Position numbers and translations under genes: made by a program | From: Pseudomonadota bacterium | GTDB taxonomy: Bacteria > Pseudomonadota > Alphaproteobacteria > Sphingomonadales > Sphingomonadaceae | Assembly (NCBI GenBank): GCA_023432995.1 | Contig: JAEZES010000202.1 | Span: 1 to 11,012, forward strand | Reading direction: 5' to 3' | Length of the DNA stretch: 11,012 nucleotides | Notes under the pieces: generated by a model | Database searches by the model: none | What the model saw: the letters and a program-made list of their open reading frames with translations, nothing else | What the model was told of the DNA's origin: nothing | Shown: positions 1 to 6,001 of the stretch, one piece after another | Position numbering within the stretch: position 1 is the stretch's first letter | Layout of the letters: every line of letters starts with the position of its first letter

Positions 1-1
1 C

Positions 2-1489
2 GTTGAAGGCAAGCGCGCCTGCGTCATCGGCGCCGGGTTCGGCGGCCTGGCGCTGGCCATCCGCCTGCAGGCGGCGGGCGTCGCGACGACGCTGATCGAG
101 GCGCGCGACAAACCGGGAGGCCGCGCCTACTACTGGCAGCGCGACGGCTTCACCTTCGACGCCGGGCCGACGGTGATCACCGACCCGGCCTGCCTGCGCG
201 AACTGTGGGCGCTGACCGGGCACGACATGGCCGCCGACGTCGAGCTGATGCCGGTCTCGCCGTTCTACCGTCTCGCCTGGCCCGACGGCACGACCTTCGA
301 CTACTCGAACGACGAGGTTCACCTGCGCCGCGAGATCGCCAGGCTCGATCCGGCCGACATCGCCGGCTACGATGCGTTCCTCGCCTATTCGGCGGCGGTC
401 TACGAGGAAGGCTACGTCAGGCTCGGCAGCGTGCCGTTCCTCGACTTCGCGGCGATGCTCCGGGCGGCGCCGGCGCTCGCCAGGCACCGCGCGTGGCGCT
501 CGGTCTACGACGTGGTCGCGAGCTACGTACGCAACGACAAGCTGCGCCAGGCGCTGTCGTTCCACACGCTGCTGGTCGGCGGCAATCCGATGACCACCAG
601 CGGGATCTACGCGCTGATCCACAAGCTCGAGAAGGACGGCGGCGTGTGGTGGGCACGCGGCGGGACCAATCGGCTCGTCGCCGCCATGGTGCGCCAGTTC
701 GAGCGGCTCGGCGGCGAGGTCCGGCTGCACGATCCGGTGGTGCGGATCGAAACGCTCGGCGGCCGCGCGACCGCGGTCGCCACGCAGAGTGGCTGGAGCG
801 CGCCGTTCGCCGCGGTCGCCTGCAACGGCGACGTGATGCACACCTACCGCGACCTGCTCGGCGGCGAGGCCCGCGGCCGGACGATGGCTCGGCGGCTCGC
901 GCGCAAGCGCTTCAGCCCATCGCTGTTCGTGGTTCATTTCGGGATCGAGGGCAGCTGGCCGGGCATTCCGCACCACATGATCCTGTTCGGACCGCGCTAC
1001 CGGGAATTGCTGGAAGACATCTACGAGCATGGCGTGCTGCCGGCCGACTTCTCGATCTACCTGCACCATCCGACAGTAACCGACCCGTCGCTGGCGCCCG
1101 AGGGTCGCAGCACGTTCTACGCGCTGGTCCCGGTGGCACACATGGGCAAGCTGCCAGTCGACTGGGAGCAAGTCGGCCCGCTGCTCGAGCAGCGTGTCCT
1201 GGCCGAAGTCGAGCGGCGCCTGATCCCCGACCTGTCCGACCGGATCGTCACCAAGTTCCACTACGCCCCGCGCGATTTCGCGCTCGACCTGTCGGCGCAT
1301 CTCGGCAGCGCCTTCAGCCTCGAGCCGATCCTGACGCAGAGTGCCTGGTTCCGCTGTCACAACCGGGACGACGTGGTAGGCAATCTCTATCTGGTCGGTG
1401 CAGGCACCCACCCGGGCGCCGGCATCCCGGGCGTTGTCGGCAGCGCCAAGGCCACGGCCGGACTGATGCTGGAGGATCTTTCCCGATGA
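2..1489 (+). CDS. crtI: Phytoene desaturase (CrtI family), 5' end outside window
   Basis: FAD-dependent, membrane-associated desaturase that converts phytoene to lycopene by successive dehydrogenations in carotenoid synthesis. The frame is already open at base 2 and gives 495 residues, close to the roughly 490-500 usual for bacterial CrtI, so only a few N-terminal codons are missing. The dinucleotide-binding motif VIGAGFGGLALAIRLQAAG lies at visible residues 8-26, followed by LIEARDKPGGRAY (31-43). The C-terminal carotenoid-oxidase signature is intact at about 464-490 (NLYLVGAGTHPGAGIPGV and onward). A GTG at 173 is not the start, because the FAD motif lies upstream of it. The stop overlaps the next gene's ATG (ATGA). 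It shares its operon with crtB, which supports the desaturase role. The number of desaturation steps cannot be read from the sequence; lycopene as product is the family expectation. Confidence 0.96.
   Translation, partial: VEGKRACVIGAGFGGLALAIRLQAAGVATTLIEARDKPGGRAYYWQRDGFTFDAGPTVITDPACLRELWALTGHDMAADVELMPVSPFYRLAWPDGTTFDYSNDEVHLRREIARLDPADIAGYDAFLAYSAAVYEEGYVRLGSVPFLDFAAMLRAAPALARHRAWRSVYDVVASYVRNDKLRQALSFHTLLVGGNPMTTSGIYALIHKLEKDGGVWWARGGTNRLVAAMVRQFERLGGEVRLHDPVVRIETLGGRATAVATQSGWSAPFAAVACNGDVMHTYRDLLGGEARGRTMARRLARKRFSPSLFVVHFGIEGSWPGIPHHMILFGPRYRELLEDIYEHGVLPADFSIYLHHPTVTDPSLAPEGRSTFYALVPVAHMGKLPVDWEQVGPLLEQRVLAEVERRLIPDLSDRIVTKFHYAPRDFALDLSAHLGSAFSLEPILTQSAWFRCHNRDDVVGNLYLVGAGTHPGAGIPGVVGSAKATAGLMLEDLSR
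1471..1475 (+). promoter_or_regulatory. Ribosome binding site for the LOG gene
   Basis: GGAGG ends 10 bases before the ATG at 1486 and lies inside the last codons of crtI. It supports the overlapping ATGA start of the LOG gene and its coupling to crtI translation. Confidence 0.6.
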
Positions 1490-2079
1490 CACGGCAGCTC
1501 AGGCGCGTCGCGATCTACTGCGGCTCGGCCTCGCCGGAGAACCCGCGCTACGAGGAGCTGGCGATGGAGATCGGCGACGCCCTCGCCCGCAAGGGCATCG
1601 GCGTGGTCTACGGCGGCGGCAAGCTCGGGCTGATGGGCGCGGTCGCCGCCGGTGCGCTGCTCGCCGGCGGCGAAGTGATCGGCGTGATCCCCGAGGCCCT
1701 TGTCGCGGCCGAAGTGGCCAACAAGGCCTGCACCGAGCTCCACGTCGTCGACACGATGCACGAGCGCAAGCGCGCCTTCACCGACCTCAGCGACGGCTTC
1801 CTGACCCTGCCGGGCGGCGTCGGAACGATGGACGAGCTGTGGGAGGCCGTCAGCTGGGCGCAGCTCGGCTACCACGACAAGCCGGTCGGCCTGCTCAATC
1901 CCTACGGGTTCTACGACGGGCTGATCGCGTTTTACCACCGGATGGGCGAATCGGGCTTCATTCGCCCCGAGCATCGCGGGATCCTGATCGTTGAGGAGGC
2001 GCTCGATCCGCTGCTCGAGCGGATGGCCCACTACGTTCCGCACAAGCCGATCTTCCGGATGAAGGCGGACGAGCTCTGA
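1486..2079 (+). CDS. LOG-family protein (TIGR00730), probable nucleoside 5'-monophosphate phosphoribohydrolase
   Basis: A 197-residue cytosolic Rossmann-like protein of the LOG / lysine-decarboxylase-like family. Characterised members hydrolyse cytokinin riboside 5'-monophosphate, or AMP, to free base plus ribose 5-phosphate; older 'lysine decarboxylase' labels are wrong. Seen here: YCGS at 11-14, the glycine loop GGGKLGLMG at 43-51, MHERK at 91-95 with the conserved catalytic arginine, and the hallmark PGGVGTMDE at 109-117. Length and motif order fit an intact enzyme. The start is the ATG overlapping the crtI stop, with GGAGG 10 bases upstream. The stop TGA shares its last base with the crtB start (TGATG). 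The gene therefore sits inside a carotenoid operon with no known step in that pathway. Family assignment is sure; the natural substrate (cytokinin nucleotide, AMP or other) is not. Confidence 0.93.
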   Translation: MTRQLRRVAIYCGSASPENPRYEELAMEIGDALARKGIGVVYGGGKLGLMGAVAAGALLAGGEVIGVIPEALVAAEVANKACTELHVVDTMHERKRAFTDLSDGFLTLPGGVGTMDELWEAVSWAQLGYHDKPVGLLNPYGFYDGLIAFYHRMGESGFIRPEHRGILIVEEALDPLLERMAHYVPHKPIFRMKADEL

Positions 2080-3152
2080 TGGCGGTGCGCCGCGTCCGGC
2101 CGCGCCTGCTGGCGCCCTCGCGCATCCTGCGCCCGACGGTGCGCCAGACCGGCGGCGGGCGCGAGCGCGAAGAGCTGGTCGAAGAGGCGCGCACCGCGAT
2201 CGCCCGCGGCAGCCGCAGCTTCGCTGTCGCCAGCCGGCTGTTCGACCGCCAGACGCGCGAGCGTGCCTGGCTGCTCTACGCCTGGTGCCGGCGGTGCGAC
2301 GACATCGCCGACGGGCAGGACTTCGGCGGCAGGGCGACCGCCCCCGAGGACGCCGAGAACCGCATCCAGGCGATCCGCGTGCTCACCCGCCGCGCGCTCG
2401 ACGGCCAGCCGACCGCCGACCCGGCGTTCGACGCGTTCGGCCAGGTCGCCCAGGAAGCCGGCCTGACGATGGACATGGCCGAAGATGTGATCAGCGGCTT
2501 CGCGCTCGATGCCTCGGGCTGGCGGCCGCGCACCGAGGCCGACCTGCTGCGCTACTGCTACCATGTGGCCGGGGCCGTCGGTGTCATGATGGCGCAAGTC
2601 ATGGGCGTTGGCGGCGACGAGGAGGTTCTCGATCGCGCCTGCGACCTCGGCCTCGCGTTCCAGCTCGCCAACATCGCCCGCGACATGTCCGACGACGATG
2701 CCGCGGACCGCTGCTACCTGCCGGTTGAATGGCTGGCCGAGGCCGACATCCCGCCGGGAGAGCACATGAAGCCGAGATACCGCGAGCCGCTGGTGGCGCT
2801 GGTGGCGCGGCTGCTCGACCTTGCCGAGGCGCACGAGGCGGCCGGCCGCCATGGCGCACAGGCGCTCGGCTTCCGCCAGCGCTGGGCGGTGCTCGCGGCG
2901 GCCGAGATCTATGGCGCGATCGGCCGCAAGGTCCGCGCGCGCGGCGCGGCCGCGTGGGACCACCGCGTGCAGACCTCGGCCGCGGCCAAGCTCGGCTACG
3001 TCGCCAAAGCCTTCGGCGACGCGCTGCGCAGGCCGTCGGCTCCCGCCGAATGGCCGCGCCACACGCGCGGCTCGATCCTGATCGACGTGCGCATGCACGG
3101 CCCGATCCCGCCCCCGCCCATGACCCCGCTGCCCGACGAGGACACGCCATGA
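2079..3152 (+). CDS. crtB: Phytoene synthase
   Basis: Condenses two molecules of geranylgeranyl diphosphate head-to-head to phytoene, the committed step of carotenoid synthesis. The protein has 357 residues, somewhat longer than many bacterial CrtB. The trans-isoprenyl diphosphate synthase HH fold is marked by two Asp-rich, magnesium-binding motifs: DDIAD at 74-78, and NIARDMSDDDAADRCYLP at 198-215, where D202 and D206 form the second DxxxD. RGSRSF (43-48) is the usual start of the domain. Before it lies an Arg-rich extension of about 30 residues, and after the domain a Pro-rich tail (341-357, GPIPPPPMTPLPDEDTP). The ATG at 2079 was chosen because it couples to the LOG stop as TGATG; no strong Shine-Dalgarno is visible. 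A later GTG start would remove some of the Arg-rich leader and cannot be excluded. Confidence 0.95.
   Translation: MAVRRVRPRLLAPSRILRPTVRQTGGGREREELVEEARTAIARGSRSFAVASRLFDRQTRERAWLLYAWCRRCDDIADGQDFGGRATAPEDAENRIQAIRVLTRRALDGQPTADPAFDAFGQVAQEAGLTMDMAEDVISGFALDASGWRPRTEADLLRYCYHVAGAVGVMMAQVMGVGGDEEVLDRACDLGLAFQLANIARDMSDDDAADRCYLPVEWLAEADIPPGEHMKPRYREPLVALVARLLDLAEAHEAAGRHGAQALGFRQRWAVLAAAEIYGAIGRKVRARGAAAWDHRVQTSAAAKLGYVAKAFGDALRRPSAPAEWPRHTRGSILIDVRMHGPIPPPPMTPLPDEDTP
3138..3142 (+). promoter_or_regulatory. Ribosome binding site for the carboxylase subunit
   Basis: GAGGA lies 6 bases before the ATG at 3149, within the last codons of crtB. It fixes the start at the ATGA overlap rather than at an upstream site. 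Confidence 0.55.
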
Positions 3153-5122
3153 TCGGCTCGCTGCTGATCGCCAACCGCGGCGAAATCGCCTGCCGCGTGA
3201 TCCGCACCGCGCGCGAGCTCGGCGTCCGCACGGTCGCGGTCTATTCCGACGCCGACGCCAGGGCGCTGCACGTGCGGCAGGCCGACGAGGCCGTCCACAT
3301 CGGCCCCTCGCCCGCCGCCGAAAGCTACCTGCGCGGCGACAGGATCATCGAGGCGGCGAAGGCCACCGGCGCCGAGGCGATCCACCCCGGTTACGGCTTC
3401 CTCAGCGAGAACGCGGGATTCGCCGAGGCCGTCGCCGCGGCGGGCCTCGTCTGGGTCGGCCCGAAGCCAGAAAGCATCCGCGCGATGGGCCTCAAGGACG
3501 CGGCCAAGTCGCTGATGCAGCAGGCCGGCGTCCCGGTCACTCCCGGCTACCTCGGCGAGAATCAGTCGTCCGAGCGTCTGCTCGCCGAAGCCGAGGCGAT
3601 CGGCTGGCCGGTGCTGATCAAGGCGGTCGCCGGCGGCGGCGGCAAAGGCATGCGCAAGGTCGTGTCCGCGCAGCAGTTCCCCGACCTGCTCGAATCCTGC
3701 CAGCGCGAGGCGCGCGCCAGCTTTGGCAACGACCACGTCCTGCTCGAGAAATTCATCGAGAGGCCGCGACACATCGAGGTGCAGGTGTTCGGCGACACCC
3801 ACGGCAACGTCGTCCACCTGTTCGAGCGCGACTGCTCGCTCCAGCGCCGCCACCAGAAGGTCATCGAGGAAGCCCCTGCCCCGGGCATGGACGCAGCCAC
3901 GCGCGAAGCCATCTGTGCCGCCGCGGTCCGAGCGGCGAAGGCCGTCGACTACGTCGGCGCCGGGACGATCGAGTTCATCGCCGACGCGAGCGAGGGCCTC
4001 AGGGCGGACCGCATCTTCTTCATGGAAATGAACACGCGCCTGCAGGTCGAGCACCCGGTGACCGAGGAAATCACCGGCGTCGACCTCGTCGAATGGCAGC
4101 TGCGCGTCGCCAGCGGCGAGCCGCTGCCGCTGCGGCAGGAGGAGCTCGCGATCGACGGCTGGGCGATGGAGGCCCGGCTCTACGCGGAGGATCCTGCACG
4201 TGGTTTTCTGCCCAGCACCGGCACGCTGACCCACCTTCGGTTGCCCGAGGGAGCCCGCATCGAGACGGGCGTTGAAGCAGGCGATACGATCTCGCCCTTC
4301 TATGATCCAATGATCGCCAAGCTGGTGGCCTCGGGCCCGGACCGCGAGAGCGCGCGGCGCGTCTTGGCTGCAGCTTGCAGCGAGATGCAAGTTGCCCCCG
4401 TCAGGACCAACGCCTGGTTCCTCAAGCGGCTGCTCTGCCACCGGTCCTTCGCTGTCGGCAATGTGACCACGGGCTTCATCGCCGAGCACGAAGAGGACCT
4501 GACCCGGCCCGAGGTCAGCGACGCGGTCAAGCTGGCGGCAGTGAGTTGGCGCCTGGAGGAATTCGCCGGGGCTGACGCCGAAGGCGACATCGCCCTGGCG
4601 CCCGAAGGTCTGTTCGGCTTTCGCCTCAACGCCGACCGCGCTCCAGCCCGGCTTGCCATGCTCATCGACGGCGAAACGCACCTCGTGACCGCGAGGCCGA
4701 CGGCTGCGCACGACGGCTGGCAATGGGACATCGCGATCGACGAGCGCAGCGAGTTCGATGTGTCCGGATCGCTCCCGACCACGTTCGGCCCCTCCGCAGA
4801 GGATGAGCCGGACGGGAGCATCCTGCTGTTCGACGACGGTTTCGCTCACAACGCGTCGTTTGGTCCGGAAAGGTCCTACGGCGGCGCCACCGCCGCCGAC
4901 GGCGCCATTCTCGCGCCGATGCCGGGCAAGGTCATCGCGGTCGACGTTGCCTCCGGCGAGGTGGTCACCAAGGGCCAGCGCCTGCTCGTGCTCGAGGCGA
5001 TGAAGATGGAGCACGCCCTCACCGCGCCGTTCGACGGCACCGTCGCCGAGCTCGGCGTGAGCGAGGGCCAGCAGGTCCAGGTCGAGGCCTTGCTCGCCCG
5101 GGTCGAGAAGGCGGAAAGCTAG
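3149..5122 (+). CDS. mccA: Biotin carboxylase / biotin carrier subunit, probable 3-methylcrotonyl-CoA carboxylase alpha
   Basis: This 657-residue subunit carboxylates its own biotin with ATP and bicarbonate, for transfer to an acyl-CoA by a separate beta subunit. Order of domains: biotin carboxylase N-domain (about 1-110, LIANRGEIACRVIRTA), ATP-grasp (about 115-315, GGGGKG at 162-167, RDCSLQRRHQKVIEE at 227-241, EMNTRLQVEH at 293-302), C-domain (about 335-440), a less conserved linker (about 450-580), and a biotinyl domain with EAMKMEH at 616-622, where K619 is the biotinylated lysine. Length and layout fit the alpha subunit of methylcrotonyl-CoA carboxylase (leucine degradation); geranyl-CoA or propionyl-CoA carboxylase alpha are alternatives. 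It starts at an ATGA overlap with crtB. No carboxyltransferase (beta) gene is in the window, so the substrate is inferred from resemblance only. The symbol is tentative; the biotin carboxylase identity is firm. Confidence 0.85.
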   Translation: MIGSLLIANRGEIACRVIRTARELGVRTVAVYSDADARALHVRQADEAVHIGPSPAAESYLRGDRIIEAAKATGAEAIHPGYGFLSENAGFAEAVAAAGLVWVGPKPESIRAMGLKDAAKSLMQQAGVPVTPGYLGENQSSERLLAEAEAIGWPVLIKAVAGGGGKGMRKVVSAQQFPDLLESCQREARASFGNDHVLLEKFIERPRHIEVQVFGDTHGNVVHLFERDCSLQRRHQKVIEEAPAPGMDAATREAICAAAVRAAKAVDYVGAGTIEFIADASEGLRADRIFFMEMNTRLQVEHPVTEEITGVDLVEWQLRVASGEPLPLRQEELAIDGWAMEARLYAEDPARGFLPSTGTLTHLRLPEGARIETGVEAGDTISPFYDPMIAKLVASGPDRESARRVLAAACSEMQVAPVRTNAWFLKRLLCHRSFAVGNVTTGFIAEHEEDLTRPEVSDAVKLAAVSWRLEEFAGADAEGDIALAPEGLFGFRLNADRAPARLAMLIDGETHLVTARPTAAHDGWQWDIAIDERSEFDVSGSLPTTFGPSAEDEPDGSILLFDDGFAHNASFGPERSYGGATAADGAILAPMPGKVIAVDVASGEVVTKGQRLLVLEAMKMEHALTAPFDGTVAELGVSEGQQVQVEALLARVEKAES

Positions 5123-5123
5123 T

Positions 5124-5143
5124 CGCCCCCGGTACGAGGGGCG
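5124..5143. terminator. Possible bidirectional terminator hairpin
   Basis: In the 34-base gap between two convergent genes, CGCCCC (5124-5129) and GGGGCG (5138-5143) form a perfect 6-bp all-GC stem with an 8-base loop. There is no T-run on either side, so it is not a classical intrinsic terminator, but the position between two facing stops is right. Stems like this arise by chance in GC-rich DNA, so this is a modest call. Confidence 0.35.
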
Positions 5144-5156
5144 GGCACGCTCCCTG

Positions 5157-5867
5157 TCACACCTCGTAGCGCTCGAACCAGTTGCAGCGAATATCGGGCC
5201 GCAGCGCCTTGAGCGCGTCGAAACTGGTCTTCGGTGCGAACCGCGCGCACGACAGAAACGAGAGGTTCGGGCACCGCGCGAGCGGCGTAAGGTCCTTGTC
5301 CTCCAGCCGCACCGAGGTGAGGAACAGCGCTTCGAACCCGAAGCCCGCCAGCGGCGCCAGGCTCGGTATCTTCTGCATGGTCCACATGCTGCCTTCGATC
5401 CCGAGCGCCACGAGCCGGTTCTCGAGCGGCGCGAGCCAGTCGAGCGAGGCCATGTGCTTGGCGTTCTCGACGAACAGCCGCTCGATCGCCGGCAGCGCGG
5501 CGAGCGGCGCGAAATCGGTCACGTTGCGCGGACTGTCGAGCTTGAGCATGCGCAACCGCTCGAGCCGGGCGAGCCCCGAAAGGTCCTTCGCCGTCACCGG
5601 CCAGCCGAGCCACAGGTACTCGAGCGCCTCGAGCTCGCAGATTTCGTCGAGGTAGGCCTGGTCGACGGCCGAGGCGAACAGAGTGGTCAGCGACTTGTGC
5701 TTGCCGATTCCGCGATGCGACGTCTTGTCGCGCGACAGGTTGGCGATCGTCGCGCCCTCGGGAATCTCGGCCGCGTGCTGCGTCCAGTGGGCGTTCACTT
5801 CGTCCCAGTCGGGCAAGGCGCGGTAGTACGCGTTCAAGTCGGTTTCGGCGGCGTCGGTCGGGCTCAT
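5157..5867 (-). CDS. Leucine-rich-repeat-like protein of unknown function
   Basis: I do not recognise a named family. The product is 236 residues with no signal peptide or membrane segment, so it is probably cytosolic. From about residue 55 to 210 it shows degenerate leucine-rich repeats of about 20-25 residues, each with a strand such as ALEYLWLGWP (81-90), RLRMLKLDSP (104-113), AIERLFVENA (127-136), RLVALGIEGS (151-160), FEALFLTSVR (178-187) and NLSFLSCARF (201-210), alternating with short loops of the type DLSGLARL or DLTPLARC. The spacing is irregular. The N-terminal 50 residues are acidic and unlike the repeats. Such folds usually bind other proteins; no catalytic motif is visible. The start is ATG at 5867, with only a weak GAGG before it. 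Strand and third-position GC preference favour this frame over the overlapping open frames. Confidence 0.75.
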   Translation of the reverse strand: MSPTDAAETDLNAYYRALPDWDEVNAHWTQHAAEIPEGATIANLSRDKTSHRGIGKHKSLTTLFASAVDQAYLDEICELEALEYLWLGWPVTAKDLSGLARLERLRMLKLDSPRNVTDFAPLAALPAIERLFVENAKHMASLDWLAPLENRLVALGIEGSMWTMQKIPSLAPLAGFGFEALFLTSVRLEDKDLTPLARCPNLSFLSCARFAPKTSFDALKALRPDIRCNWFERYEV

Positions 5868-6001
5868 TGCGCCTCGCTAGCTGCGAGTTCTGAAGAAGCG
5901 CTTGCTGCGTCCGCGCGCCGGCCCGGTCTCGCCTCTGCAGGATTGCCTCAACGTCGCTCGTGCGGCACTGATAGCGCAAACACGGGGGAGGATTTCTGCC
6001 G
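5868..6001. promoter_or_regulatory. Divergent intergenic region
   Basis: These 134 bases separate two genes that diverge, so promoters for both should lie here. I see no convincing sigma-70 pair. TTGCCT at 5943-5948 with TGATAG at 5969-5974 is a weak candidate for the rightward gene, but its 20-base spacing is long. No clear palindromic operator is seen. Confidence 0.4.
5984..5991 (+). promoter_or_regulatory. Strong ribosome binding site for the MHS transporter
   Basis: The purine run GGGGGAGGA-like stretch ends 10 bases before the ATG at 6002 and is the clearest Shine-Dalgarno in the window. It settles the transporter's start. Confidence 0.7.

Noticed and set aside
3600..3670. GGC-rich run in the carboxylase gene as a possible repeat element
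   Set aside because: It encodes the conserved GGGGKG ATP-grasp glycine loop, so the repetition is explained by the protein.
2996..5014. Very long open frame on the minus strand opposite the carboxylase gene (also 1387-2043 and 2031-3098 opposite LOG and crtB)
   Set aside because: They lie antisense to genes with clear catalytic motifs. Their translations are low-complexity and rich in Arg, Gly, Ala and His/Asp, with no domain, as expected of stop-poor GC-rich DNA.
5887..5902. GTTC at 5887 as half of an alphaproteobacterial LexA box
   Set aside because: The second GTTC at the required 7-base spacing is absent; the sequence there is GCGC.
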